A DNA stretch of 64,000 nucleotides from Actinoplanes teichomyceticus ATCC 31121 (GTDB taxonomy: Bacteria > Actinomycetota > Actinomycetes > Mycobacteriales > Micromonosporaceae): the NCBI RefSeq assembly GCF_003711105.1, contig NZ_CP023865.1:5295001-5359000 (forward strand), read 5' to 3'. Position 1 is the stretch's first letter. Each line of letters opens with the position of its first letter. The translations under genes and the position numbers were made by a program. Below are positions 44,577-53,758 of the stretch, one piece after another. The notes beneath the pieces were generated by a model, which saw only the letters and a program-made list of their open reading frames with translations, was not told the origin of the DNA and did no database searches.

Positions 44577-45164
44577 CTTGCGGGCGATCCGGATGGCGTC
44601 CAGCCGGTTGCGGGCGCCGGTCTTGGCGATCACCGCGGACAGGTAGTTGCGCACCGTGCCGCCGGCGAGGTAGAGCCGTCCGGCGATCTCCTTCACCGAC
44701 TCCCCCTCGGCGGCCAGGCCGAGCACCTCCAGCTCCCGGGTGCTCAACCCGCGGTCGGTGTTGAGCGAGGCGGCCTGCAGCATCGGCGAGACCACCCGCT
44801 CGCCGGCCGCCAGCCGGCGCACCGAGTCGGCCAGCGAGGCGGCCGCGGCGCTCTTGAGCAGGAAGTTGAGGCCGCCGTTCCATCGCCGGGGCGGCAGCAT
44901 CCCACGCTTGGACGGATCGCAGAGCAGCAGCATGGCGCAGGACGGGACGGCGGCGTGCAGCTCGTCGGCGATCGGCAGCAGCTGACTCACCATGTACTCC
45001 GTGTCGATCACGATCACCGCGGGCCACAGCCGCGCGGCACGCGGCGCCAGTTCGGCGTTGATCGGCAGGGTGGTGACGTAGTGCATGTCCGGTTCGGTCT
45101 CCAGGAACGTGCGCACCGGAACACCGAAGTATCCCTCGTCCCGCACCACCACGACACGGATCAT
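44559..45164 (-). CDS. LuxR/NarL-type response regulator with atypical receiver
   Basis: A 201-residue protein. The N-terminal 120 residues look like a receiver (IRVVVVRDEGYFGV with one acidic residue where two are usual, VIVIDTEY as the phospho-Asp strand, FLLKS as the conserved Lys), so phosphorylation is uncertain. A NarL-type HTH follows (LSTRELEVLGLAAEGESVKEIAGRLYLAGGTVRNYLSAVI). No histidine kinase is adjacent. Start at the ATG behind GAGGGTGG; the longer frame to 45467 has no gene-like sequence. Confidence 0.83.
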   Translation of the reverse strand: MIRVVVVRDEGYFGVPVRTFLETEPDMHYVTTLPINAELAPRAARLWPAVIVIDTEYMVSQLLPIADELHAAVPSCAMLLLCDPSKRGMLPPRRWNGGLNFLLKSAAAASLADSVRRLAAGERVVSPMLQAASLNTDRGLSTRELEVLGLAAEGESVKEIAGRLYLAGGTVRNYLSAVIAKTGARNRLDAIRIARKEGWLR

Positions 45165-45767
45165 CACACCACCCTCGTCGATGGGCGCCGGCCTGCGACC
45201 GGGCGCCGGACCCGTCCGCAAAACGCTTGGCGCATTACTTTTTCCCGACGACCCGCCACCATTCTGCGAGTGCGGCGAAGTCGATCTGACAAAGATTTGC
45301 ATGGATACGGCAGGAGGCTGGTCAAAACCGTTCCGTGCCACCGGTCGGAACGCGGGGGCACTCCCACAAAGTAACTGAGCGAAACGATCCATGCACGCTC
45401 TGTCGGCCGTTCGACGGAGACCGACCCACCGGATCAACGAATTCTTCGAGCAACCCGGGCGCCGCACCGGCCCGCACTCAGGAGAAATGACCCGTCAATT
45501 ATTACAAGTGCTTACTTTTCGGACACCACTCTCGCGTTTCCCGCCTCGGGAAATCAACTCCCCGGCGCATCACCCATTCCGGATCACTCGGGAGATCGAT
45601 GCCACCGGACCATTTTCATGATTGGCGATGCGTTGATTGTCCGATGCCACCCGTCGCCGGGCCGGCGGCGCGGGGCGCGGCCGCAGCGGGCCGGTCCGGA
45701 TCAACGCGCGCCGGTGAAGCGTCCGGGGGCGGTTCAGCACCGGCCCCGGCAGAGGTCACCCCCGCGC

Positions 45768-45960
45768 GGGATCGCGGCGTAGGGCTCTCGCGGTCCACTT
45801 TGCCCGCCGGTAGCTCCCCCGGGGCCCGGAATCGCGGCGAAGGGGACCCGCAGGCCACTCCGCCCACTGGCAGGGCGCCCCCGCGCCCGGGATCGCGGCA
45901 TAGGGCTCTCGCGGTCCACTCTGCGCCGGCAGGTCATCCCCGCGCCCGGCGTCGCGGCCC
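45768..45960. repeat. 60-bp imperfect tandem repeat
   Basis: The block ATCGCGGC recurs at 45771, 45831, 45892 and (as GTCGCGGC) 45951. Copies one and three are close to identical over most of their length (both read on as TAGGGCTCTCGCGGTCCACT), while copy two has diverged. Confidence 0.75.
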
Positions 45961-45986
45961 GGTGGCGCGCGGCGTGCGGAAACGGC

Positions 45987-46019
45987 GCAGGCGCCCCCGG
46001 ACCGACCGGGAGCGCCTGC
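45987..46019 (-). terminator. Hairpin terminator after the MFS gene
   Basis: 14-bp stem with one mismatch (45987-46000 with 46006-46019), 5-base loop, about 70 bp beyond the stop codon of the minus-strand transporter. Confidence 0.6.
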
Positions 46020-46091
46020 CGCATCAGGCGGACAACCGCCGGGCCGTCCGCGCGCCAGGGAATCCGCAGGCGCCCGGACCGCGGCCCGGCC

Positions 46092-47666
46092 TCAGTGCAT
46101 GACGATCGGCGCCGGCGCCGCGCTCCCGTCGGTCGCCACACGCGTCTGCTGCCGCTTGCGCGCCAGGAACAGCGCCGGGATCAACGTGGCCAGGGTCAGC
46201 ACGAACCCGACCCAGAACGTCGTCGCGAACGAGTCCGCGACGAACCGCAGCCCGCGCTGGAGCAGGTCCGGCGGCAGCTGCTGGGCGATCTGCGGGTTCT
46301 GCCAGGAGCCGATCGCCGCCCCGGCCTCGGTCACCGGCTCGCCGGTGGCCGGGTCGGTGAGGCCCGGGATGGCGGCGGACTCGTTGAGCTGGTTGGTCAG
46401 GATCACCGACATCATCGCCGAACCCACCGAGCCGGCGATCTGCTGCAGGATGTTGAGCAGCGTGGAGCCCCGCGCGACCTCGTGGTTGGTGAGCGTACGC
46501 AGGGCGGACGTCATGATCGGCATCATGGTGCCGCCCATGCCCAGCCCCATCACGAACAGCGAACCGCACAGCAGCACGTACGACGTGTCCGTCCCCACCT
46601 GGGTGAACGTGAAGAACCCGGCGGCGATCAGCAGCAGCGCGAACGGGACGGTACGGCCCACCGGCACCTTGTCGGCCAGCATCCCGGCGATCGGCATGGT
46701 CACCATGGCGCCGATGCCCTGCGGGGCCATCAGCAGGCCGGCGTCGAGCGTCGTCTCGCCGCGCACCTGCAGGAAGTAGCTCGGGAACAGCAGGCCGGCG
46801 CCCATGAACGCGACGGTGAAGACGGCCAGCGTGATCGCCGCGACGGTCAGGTTGCGGTCGCGCAACAGGCGCAGGTCGAGCAGCGGGTGGCGGGGCTTGA
46901 ACGAGTAGAACACGAACCCGATCACCAGCAGCGCCCCGACCAGCATCGGCGCCCACACCTCGGTCGCGCCGAAGGTGCCCTCCTCGGGCAGGGAGGAGAC
47001 GCCGTACAGGAAGGAGGCCAGACCCGGGGACAGCATCAACATGCCGATGAAGTCGAACGACTCGGACGGCTCCGGGTTGTCCTTCTCCAGCGCCCACCAC
47101 GCGTAGACCAGCGCGACCGCGCCGATCGGCAGGTTGATCAGGAAGATCCAGTGCCAGCTGGCCACGTCGATCAGCCAGCCGCCCATGATCGGGCCGCCGA
47201 TCGGGCCGAGCAGCATCGGGATGCCGAGCACGGCCATCAGCCGGCCGATCCGCTCCGGACCGGCGGCCCGGGTCATGATCGTCATGCCGAGCGGCATCAG
47301 CATGCCGCCGCCCAGCCCCTGCAGCACCCGATAGCCGACCAGTTGGCCGATGCTGTCGGCGGTGGAGCACAGGCCCGAGCCGAGGGTGAACAGCACCAGC
47401 GCGGTCATGTAGAGCCGCTTGGTGCCGAACCGGTCGGCCGCCCACCCGGTGAGCGGGATGACCGTGGCCAGCGCCAGCGTGTACCCGGTCATGGTCCAGG
47501 CGACTTCGGCGTACGTGGCGTCGAACTCTTGTTGGAAGGTGGGCAACGCGACGCTGACCACGGTGACGTCGAGGATCGACATGATCGCGCCGAGGACCAC
47601 GACCCCGGCGATCTTGAGGACGGCGGCGTCGAGCTTGGCCGGCGCAGCCGCGGCTTGACTACTCAA
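46092..47666 (-). CDS. MFS drug-efflux transporter, DHA2 (EmrB/QacA) family
   Basis: A 524-residue, 14-helix proton-coupled exporter. First helix LDVTVVSVALPTF, motif A GWAADRFGTKRLYM, motif B RVLQGLGGGMLMPLG and motif C GPIGGPIMGG identify the drug:H+ antiporter-2 family. Substrate unknown; no regulator is adjacent. The start is a TTG: the one at 47666 stands six bases after GGAG, whereas a TTG at 47678 would overlap that ribosome binding site. No ATG or GTG lies near. Confidence 0.9.
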   Translation of the reverse strand: MSSQAAAAPAKLDAAVLKIAGVVVLGAIMSILDVTVVSVALPTFQQEFDATYAEVAWTMTGYTLALATVIPLTGWAADRFGTKRLYMTALVLFTLGSGLCSTADSIGQLVGYRVLQGLGGGMLMPLGMTIMTRAAGPERIGRLMAVLGIPMLLGPIGGPIMGGWLIDVASWHWIFLINLPIGAVALVYAWWALEKDNPEPSESFDFIGMLMLSPGLASFLYGVSSLPEEGTFGATEVWAPMLVGALLVIGFVFYSFKPRHPLLDLRLLRDRNLTVAAITLAVFTVAFMGAGLLFPSYFLQVRGETTLDAGLLMAPQGIGAMVTMPIAGMLADKVPVGRTVPFALLLIAAGFFTFTQVGTDTSYVLLCGSLFVMGLGMGGTMMPIMTSALRTLTNHEVARGSTLLNILQQIAGSVGSAMMSVILTNQLNESAAIPGLTDPATGEPVTEAGAAIGSWQNPQIAQQLPPDLLQRGLRFVADSFATTFWVGFVLTLATLIPALFLARKRQQTRVATDGSAAPAPIVMH

Positions 47667-47790
47667 CAGAAACTCCAATGGCCGCGTGGGCCCACGCGGC
47701 GGATTGTCCGGACAGAACTGGCGGGCGCAGCCCCCCGGCCCGCCGTGTCACGGCGTGAGCGTAACGGGCCGGCCCGCCGCGCACCTCCCT

Positions 47791-48411
47791 TTATCCGTCT
47801 CCCGACTGTGGCCCTGCCCACTGATCGGGTGTTCCGGTCACCCGCGCGGCGGCGAGCACACCCAGCCCGTCGGCGGCCCAGTGCACCAGCGCGGGCGCCG
47901 GCAGCCCGCCCCCGGCGTCCCGCAGCACGCCGAGCACCACCCCGGCCACACCGGTGACCACCGCGTCGGTCCACGGCCGGCCCGGGCCCAGATGCCAGAG
48001 CCCGAACAGCACCGCGGTCACGCCGGTCGCCCAGGCCGGTCCGCGCTCCCGGTCGATCAGCCCCCACAGCACGCCGCGGAACGCCACCTCCTCGAACACC
48101 ACCGTGGCCAGCGGCACCGCGAACAGCGCGGTACGCCACGGGCGGGGGTAGGCGGTGCGGAAGAGGCGGCGCGTGGCCGGGACCCGCACCGCCACCGCGT
48201 ACCCGAGCGCGATCACGGCGGCGCCGGCCAGGCCGTACCGCAAACCGGCGGTCGTCAGCCCGCACTCACCGCGGGTGAGCCCGGAGACCGCGACCAGCAG
48301 CGCCGCGGCCAGCGGCCCGGTGATCGGCTGCACCCGGGCCGGTCCGGCCCGGGTCCAGACCCGGACCGCGGCGATCATCAGAACGACTGTGACGAGGGTC
48401 ACCCGCGCCAC
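47791..48411 (-). CDS. CPBP-family intramembrane metalloprotease
   Basis: A 206-residue membrane protein with about six helices and the three CPBP (Abi/CAAX-protease-like) motifs: EEVAFRG (glutamate pair and Arg), FGLWHLG (F-x3-H) and the later HWAADGLG (His). Expected to cut or process a membrane protein or lipopeptide; substrate unknown. GTG start; GTG nine bases further in is an alternative. Confidence 0.85.
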   Translation of the reverse strand: MARVTLVTVVLMIAAVRVWTRAGPARVQPITGPLAAALLVAVSGLTRGECGLTTAGLRYGLAGAAVIALGYAVAVRVPATRRLFRTAYPRPWRTALFAVPLATVVFEEVAFRGVLWGLIDRERGPAWATGVTAVLFGLWHLGPGRPWTDAVVTGVAGVVLGVLRDAGGGLPAPALVHWAADGLGVLAAARVTGTPDQWAGPQSGDG

Positions 48412-49021
48412 CGTCCCGAGCGCGGCCCGGCGACGCCCGGGCGAAGATCGCCGCCCGGCGACGGACCCGGCCGGGAATCCCCGCTGGCCGGCAACGTACC
48501 CGGCCGGGCATTATCGGCTCCCCGCGGCGCACCCGGGCGCGGATTGCGGGCTCCCGGCGGCGGACCCGGGCGGGGATTCCCGCCGCCCGGCGACGGACCC
48601 GGGTGCGGGTTACCGGCTCCCCGCGGCGGATCCGGCTCGAACGGCACACCCCACGATAAACCGGACCGCTGGCCGCGGTCGCCGTCACGCACGTCGCCGG
48701 TCGCGGACTCCGGCGCCCGTATCGGACGAACCACCGGATGAGAAGCGTGTGGGCAGCCGGCGCCCACCTGCATCGGTCCACGATGGACAGGCACACGGCG
48801 TGGATCCGGCCGGAGCCTACGGGAGACCGACGACCCCACCGATCGCCGCGACCGTATCCGCACCGAGCCGGAACCGCACCGAGCCGGAACCGCACCGAGC
48901 CCGCCGCCGGGACATCGCGGACCGGGTGGGGGACCACGCCACGGTCCGGCCGGACGCGGTGCGCCGGCGGCACTTCGCCGGGCGGGGGCTACATCCGGCC
49001 GGGAGCGGGTATACGGCGGTT
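48412..49021. other. Intergenic with a 33-bp repeat array
   Basis: A 610-bp gap. The left third is the 33-bp array; the rest is unique sequence with several GAGCCGGAACCGCACC-like short repeats near 48865-48900. Frames remain open on both strands only because the repeat length is divisible by three. Confidence 0.55.
48430..48635. repeat. 33-bp imperfect tandem repeat
   Basis: Units begin at 48463, 48496, 48529, 48562, 48595 and 48628 (GNACCCGG or GGATCCGG), exactly 33 bp apart, with a partial copy to the left. Copies have diverged by several bases each, so the array is older than the 27-bp array at 4.8 kb. Confidence 0.8.
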
Positions 49022-49192
49022 ATGAGTGATCTTGAGCCGGAGAGCTTCGCCGAGTTCGTGACCACGGACGGGCCGGGGTCGGCCGACGCCGACCAGCAGC
49101 CCGGTGACGAGGAGCAGGAGGTCCGGACCGGGCCGGTGAACGACCTGATCGAGCGGTCGATGGAGGAGCCCGACGAGGGTTCGTACCGGTAG
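49022..49192 (+). CDS. Small acidic protein, unknown function
   Basis: A 56-residue, strongly acidic protein (MSDLEPESFAEFVTTDG... ending NDLIERSMEEPDEGSYR). The acidic composition on a GC-rich strand, the clear ATG and a hairpin terminator only 8 bp after the stop argue that it is real. No family recognised; no neighbour gives a hint. Confidence 0.6.
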   Translation: MSDLEPESFAEFVTTDGPGSADADQQPGDEEQEVRTGPVNDLIERSMEEPDEGSYR

Positions 49193-49199
49193 CGCGAGG

Positions 49200-49226
49200 C
49201 CGGGGTCCCCGCACGCGGGGCCCCGG
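49200..49226 (+). terminator. Hairpin terminator after the small acidic gene
   Basis: CCGGGG-T-CCCCG (49200-49211) pairs with CGGGGCCCCGG (49216-49226), leaving one bulged T and a 4-base loop. Confidence 0.6.
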
Positions 49227-49339
49227 TGTGGCGGACGCGGGGCCGGGGCCCGGCCTCGCGGATGTCCCAGGCGCGCGCGAGCGGATACCGGTCTTCGCCC
49301 TGGACGGCATCCGCGGCCGCCGGTGACCGCCCCCGCCGC

Positions 49340-51550
49340 TCAGGCGAACGTGGTGGCCAGCGGGACGAAGTCCGGCTCGGTGACCGGCCGGCCGAAATAG
49401 AAGCCCTGCGCGTACTCGTAGCCGATCTCGCGCAGGTAGACCGCCTGGCCCGCGCTCTCCACGCCCTCCGCGACGGCGCGCAGCCCCAGCCCCTTGCTGA
49501 CGTGGATCAGCGCGTCCACGATCACCGCCCGGCCCCCGCCCGCGGTGATCTCGTCGACGAACGACTTGTCGACCTTCAGCACGTTCACCGGCACGGTGCG
49601 CAGCAGCCCCAGTGACGAGTGGCCGGTGCCGAAGTCGTCCAGCGCGATCAGCACCCCGGCCCGGTGCAGGGTCTCCACCGCGTGCACCGCGGTGCCGCCG
49701 CCGAACAGGGCCGTCTCGGTGACCTCGACCAGCAGCGCGGCCGGTTCCAGGCCGCACTCGGCGAGGATCCCGGCCACCACGTCCGGGAAGCCCGGCTCGC
49801 GCAGCTGGCGGGCGGAGACGTTGACGCTGACGTAGCGCGGCGCGTCGGCGCCCAGCTCGCGCCGCCAGGTGGCGAAGCGCCGGCAGGCGGTACGCATCAC
49901 GAACTCGCCGAGCTCGACGATCAGCCCGTTGTCCTCGGCGATCGGCACGAAGTCGGCCGGGCTGACCGGCCCGCGCACCGGGTGGTGCCAGCGCACCAGC
50001 GCCTCCACCGCCTCGATCCGGCCGCTGCTGAGCTCGACGATCGGCTGGTAGACCACCCGGAAGTCGCCGTCGTCGAGGCTGTGCCGCAGATCGGCGCCGA
50101 GTCGCACCGCCGCGTCGGCGCGCTCGTCCAGCTCGGCGCGGTACACCATCAGCTGGCTGCCGGCCGCCTTCGCCGCGTACCGGGCGGTGTCCGCGCGGCG
50201 CACCAGCTCGGGCACCGCGACGGCCCCGCCGCGCTCGCTGTCGGCCACCCCGAACCGGGCGTTGAGCAGCAGCTCGTGCTCGCCGGAGACGATCGGGCGG
50301 CGCAGCACGTCGACCAGCCGGGCGACGACCGCGTCCCTCTCGCCCCCGTGGGCGTCCAGGACCAGCACGGCGAACTCGTCGGCGCCCATCCGGGCCACCG
50401 CGTCCCCCTCGCGCAGCGAGGCGCGCAGCACCGCGGCGACCGCGGCCAGCGCCTGGTCCCCGGCGGCGCGGCCGAGCCGGTCGTTGACGTGCTTGAACCC
50501 GGCCAGGTCGATCATGATGAGGCGGCACGGCCCGGCCGCCACCCCCTTGGCCGCCTCCGCCTCGAAGGCGCGCCGGTTCGGCAAGCCGGTGAGGTCGTCA
50601 CGCATCGCCAGGTCGCGCAGCCGCCGGGACTGGCTGTGCACCCGGGCGATGTACCCGGACATCCGGCACACCACCAGCATGAACAGCACCATCGACCCGA
50701 GACCGACCACGAGCCGGCCGGAGTCGACGCCGCCCTGCACCAGCAGGATCGCCGGGACCAGCAGCAGCGAGGCGGTCAGCACCAGCAGGCGGCTCCAGCC
50801 GAGGCTGTCGGCCTCCTCGGCGGGCGCCTCCGGCGGCGCCGGGCAGGCCGCCGCGGACGCCCAGCAGACGTACGCGAACAGGTAGCCGGCGTAGAAGAAC
50901 GAGCCGGCGGCGGCCATCACCTCGGGCAGCAGCGTGTACACCACGTTGCACGCCAGGATGGCCACGCCGCCCACGGTCAGCAGCCACATCCCGGCGGTGC
51001 GCGGCCCGCGGCGCAGCAGCACCGGCACCAGCAGCGCGCACAGCAGCACCCCCATCGTGGGGTAGCCGGCGGTCACCGCCCGGGCCAGCGGCGACAGGCT
51101 GTCGTCCACCACGATCGGCTGGATCACGAACGTCCAGTACGCGATCCCGACGCTGATCGCCACGATCGCGGAGTCGATCAGGTTGCCGGACCGGGGGCCG
51201 CGCCGGCCGGTCAGCAGGAACAGCGCGGTCATCAGCAGCGGGTAGGCGCCCAGGTAGAAGGCGTCCGACCAGGCCGGGTACGCCCACGAACCGGACAGCG
51301 CCTGCGCCGCGAACACCAGGTCACCGGCCACCCAGGCGGCCACCCCGCCGGTGAAGACGTACCAGGCGGACAGCTGGGGCCGGTGGTACCGGCGGGCGCC
51401 GACGACCATCAGCGCGCAGGCGCCGGCGGAGATCAGCGTGGAGATGACCACCGACGTCCAGCCGTAGGGCAGCAGCGCATACCCGACCGCGGCGGCCGTA
51501 CCGCCCAGCAGCCAGGCGAGCCACGCGGGGGTACGCCGGAGACCCGTCAC
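49340..51550 (-). CDS. Membrane GGDEF-EAL protein, probable c-di-GMP phosphodiesterase
   Basis: A 736-residue protein: about nine helices (to about residue 300), a GGDEF domain (about 310-470) and an EAL domain (about 480-730). The EAL part is intact (VYQPIVELSSGRIEAVEALVRW, NVSARQL, VEVTETAL, DDFGTGHSSL, KVDKSFV, AEGVES). The GGDEF part is degenerate: ARMGADEF replaces GGDEF and DLAGFKHVND lacks the second metal Asp, so it should hydrolyse rather than make c-di-GMP, perhaps sensing GTP. Divergent from another GGDEF gene with 78 bp between. Confidence 0.88.
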   Translation of the reverse strand: MTGLRRTPAWLAWLLGGTAAAVGYALLPYGWTSVVISTLISAGACALMVVGARRYHRPQLSAWYVFTGGVAAWVAGDLVFAAQALSGSWAYPAWSDAFYLGAYPLLMTALFLLTGRRGPRSGNLIDSAIVAISVGIAYWTFVIQPIVVDDSLSPLARAVTAGYPTMGVLLCALLVPVLLRRGPRTAGMWLLTVGGVAILACNVVYTLLPEVMAAAGSFFYAGYLFAYVCWASAAACPAPPEAPAEEADSLGWSRLLVLTASLLLVPAILLVQGGVDSGRLVVGLGSMVLFMLVVCRMSGYIARVHSQSRRLRDLAMRDDLTGLPNRRAFEAEAAKGVAAGPCRLIMIDLAGFKHVNDRLGRAAGDQALAAVAAVLRASLREGDAVARMGADEFAVLVLDAHGGERDAVVARLVDVLRRPIVSGEHELLLNARFGVADSERGGAVAVPELVRRADTARYAAKAAGSQLMVYRAELDERADAAVRLGADLRHSLDDGDFRVVYQPIVELSSGRIEAVEALVRWHHPVRGPVSPADFVPIAEDNGLIVELGEFVMRTACRRFATWRRELGADAPRYVSVNVSARQLREPGFPDVVAGILAECGLEPAALLVEVTETALFGGGTAVHAVETLHRAGVLIALDDFGTGHSSLGLLRTVPVNVLKVDKSFVDEITAGGGRAVIVDALIHVSKGLGLRAVAEGVESAGQAVYLREIGYEYAQGFYFGRPVTEPDFVPLATTFA

Positions 51551-51628
51551 AACCGGTCAGTTCGGCACGTGATCGGCAAAGTTGAGCGGCAGGCTCAACC
51601 AGGTCCGCCGGCTGCCGATTCTCGACGA

Positions 51629-53086
51629 GTGAGCGTCCCGTATCCGGCCCGCCTGGCCACCCGCGCCTGCCTCGCCCTGTTCGCGGTGGCGGTGGCCGGG
51701 TTCGTGCTGTGGCCGGTGCACCCCTGCGGCCCGGCGTGGCTGCTGTGGGTCACCATGCCCGGGTACGGCCCGCTGGTCGCGGCCGTCTTCGGGCTGCTGT
51801 CACGCAACCCGCAGCTGCCCGCCGCGACCCGCCGGTTCTGGCGGCAGCTGGCGCCGGTGCCGCTGCTGGTCGGAGCCGCGCAGACCGCGCAGGCGATCGA
51901 CGTGATCGGCCATCCGGGGGCGCGCTCGTCGTACACCGGGACGGCGACGCTGCTGCTCAACGCGGCCGCGCTGCTGGCCTTGTGCCACGCTCTGATCCGG
52001 TTGCCGGCCGGCGGCCGGCAGGCCGGTTCCGCGGCCCGGGTGGTCCTGGATGCCGGCGTGGTGGCGCTGGCCTCGGCCGTCTTCATCTGGCACTTCGGCA
52101 CCCGGCAGGCGCTCGGCGCCGGGCTCACCACGCCGGTGGCCGCCTCGCTGGCGCTCAGCGTGCTCGCCGTGCTGATGGTGTTCGCGCTCGCCAAGGTGAT
52201 CATGGCGGAGTACTCGGCGATCGACGGGCGCGGGCTGCGGCTGCTGGCGGCCGCGGTGTTCCTCGGCGCGTTCGCCCCGATCCTGCAACCGCTGCTGGTC
52301 CACCTCGACCCGCGGCTGTACGTCGCCCAGGTGCAGCTGCCGGCGATCTTCGTGCTCGGCGCGAAGGCGGCCGTGGCGCAGTGGCGGGCGCCCGCCGCCG
52401 CCCCGGCCCGCCGGCCGCCGCGGCGGCGCCCGTACAGCCTGCTGCCCTACGCCGCGGTCGCCGCGGTCGACGGCCTGTTGCTGTGGTCGGCGGTCGTGGA
52501 CCGCAGCGACCTGATCGCGGTGGCGTTCAGCGCGGTGGTGCTGACCGCGATGGTGGCCGTCCGGCAGGCCGGCACGCTGCGCGACAACGCCCGGCTGCTG
52601 GCCGAGATCGACCACGCGGCCAGCCATGACGCGCTGACCGGGCTGGCCAACCGGGCGCTGTTCCAGCAGCGGCTCCAGGAGGCGCTGCACGACGGTCCGG
52701 TCCGGGTGGCGCTGCTCGACCTGGACGGGTTCAAACAGGTCAACGACACGTACGGGCACGAGGCCGGTGACCTGCTGCTGACCACGGTCGCCGCGGCGCT
52801 GCGCGCGGCCGTACGGCCCGGCGACCTCGCCGCCCGCCTCGGCGGCGACGAGTTCGTGCTGGTCCTGCCGGGCGCGCCGGACCGCGCGCAGGCGGTGATC
52901 GAGCAGGTGATCGCCACGGTGGGCGCGCCGGTCCGCACGCGCGGCGAGCAGCTGCACATCCGGCTCAGCATCGGCCTGGCCACCGGTGTGCCCGGCGACG
53001 ACCCGGCCACCGTGCTGCGCCACGCCGACCAGGCGATGTACGCGGCCAAGAAACTGCCCGGCACCGCCTGGCTGGCCGCCGCCTGA
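51629..53086 (+). CDS. Membrane diguanylate cyclase
   Basis: A 485-residue protein with about nine helices (to about 315) and a C-terminal GGDEF domain. DALTGLANRALFQQ, LLDLDGFKQVNDTYGHEAGD and RLGGDEFVLVLPG are intact, and RPGD ahead of the active site is a complete R-x-x-D inhibition site, so the enzyme should be feedback-controlled. GTG start without an obvious ribosome binding site. It faces the GGDEF-EAL gene across a 78-bp shared control region and converges with the response regulator. Confidence 0.87.
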   Translation: MSVPYPARLATRACLALFAVAVAGFVLWPVHPCGPAWLLWVTMPGYGPLVAAVFGLLSRNPQLPAATRRFWRQLAPVPLLVGAAQTAQAIDVIGHPGARSSYTGTATLLLNAAALLALCHALIRLPAGGRQAGSAARVVLDAGVVALASAVFIWHFGTRQALGAGLTTPVAASLALSVLAVLMVFALAKVIMAEYSAIDGRGLRLLAAAVFLGAFAPILQPLLVHLDPRLYVAQVQLPAIFVLGAKAAVAQWRAPAAAPARRPPRRRPYSLLPYAAVAAVDGLLLWSAVVDRSDLIAVAFSAVVLTAMVAVRQAGTLRDNARLLAEIDHAASHDALTGLANRALFQQRLQEALHDGPVRVALLDLDGFKQVNDTYGHEAGDLLLTTVAAALRAAVRPGDLAARLGGDEFVLVLPGAPDRAQAVIEQVIATVGAPVRTRGEQLHIRLSIGLATGVPGDDPATVLRHADQAMYAAKKLPGTAWLAAA

Positions 53087-53089
53087 GCC

Positions 53090-53758
53090 TCAGGCCGGGC
53101 GGTACTCCACCTCCGGGCGGCCCGGGCCGCCGTAGCGGGGGCTGCGCACCGCCCGGCCGGTCTCGGCCAGATGCTCCAGGTAGCGGCGGGCGGTCACCCG
53201 CGACGTGCCGGTACGGGCCGCCACCTCGGCGGCGGACAGCCCGTCCGCGGCCCGCAGCGCCGCCCGGATCCGGTCGAAGGTGGCCGGGTCCAGTCCCTTC
53301 GGCAGGCTGTCCGGCGACCCGCCGCGCAGCGTCGCGAAGACCCGGTCGATCTCGTGCTGGGCGGCCACCTCGGTCGCCTCGCGCACCTGCGCGCGGTATC
53401 GCGCGTAGCGCTCCAGCCGGTCCCGGAAGGCCGCGAAGGTGAACGGTTTCAGCAGGTAGTGGGTCACCCCGAGGGCGACCGCCTGACGGACGACGGCGAG
53501 GTCCCGGCTGGAGGTCACGGCCAGCACGTCGGCGCCGTTGCCGGCGGCCCGCAACGCCCGGGCCAGGTCCAGCCCGTGCCGGTCCGGCAGGTTCAGATCG
53601 AGCAGGATCAGATCGACCTCCGCGGTACGCAGCACCCCCATCGCCTCCTGGGCGGTGTGCGCCACCCCGGCCACCTCGAACCCGGGCACCCGCTCGGTGT
53701 AGGCCCGGTGCGCCTGGGCGATCAGCGGCTCGTCGTCGACCACCAGCACCCGGATCAC
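53090..53758 (-). CDS. CitB/DcuR-type response regulator
   Basis: A 222-residue regulator. The receiver has DDEP at 8-11, phospho-Asp in LILLDLNLPD, TSS and LLKPF (Lys). The C-terminal part is the winged HTH of the CitB family (GLSAAEVAARTGTSRVTARRYLEHL) followed by YGGPGRPEVEY. GTG start overlaps the kinase stop. Probably activates the dicarboxylate transporter gene that diverges from this operon. Confidence 0.9.
   Translation of the reverse strand: MIRVLVVDDEPLIAQAHRAYTERVPGFEVAGVAHTAQEAMGVLRTAEVDLILLDLNLPDRHGLDLARALRAAGNGADVLAVTSSRDLAVVRQAVALGVTHYLLKPFTFAAFRDRLERYARYRAQVREATEVAAQHEIDRVFATLRGGSPDSLPKGLDPATFDRIRAALRAADGLSAAEVAARTGTSRVTARRYLEHLAETGRAVRSPRYGGPGRPEVEYRPA

Larger units (their letters stand above)
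45165..46091. other. 0.9-kb gene-free region
   Basis: The left half (about 45200-45650) is the least GC-rich stretch of this part and holds the promoter side of the LuxR-type gene. The right half contains a 60-bp tandem array (45768-45960) and a terminator (45987-46019). Short open frames here (for example 45391-45621) lack ribosome binding sites and family likeness. Confidence 0.55.

Noticed and set aside
45391..45621. 76-codon frame in the less GC-rich spacer
   Set aside because: No ribosome binding site, no family likeness and no conserved composition.
46095..47957. 620-codon plus-strand frame opposite the MFS gene
   Set aside because: His/Arg/Gln-rich shadow without any family motif; the MFS protein is certain.
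48155..49021. Long N-terminal extension of the small acidic gene at 49022
   Set aside because: The extension crosses the 33-bp repeat array and is Arg/Pro-rich, while the acidic 56-residue part has its own ATG.
49619..51628. N-terminal extension of the diguanylate cyclase frame
   Set aside because: It lies antisense to the GGDEF-EAL gene; the real protein begins at the GTG at 51629, just before the first membrane helix.
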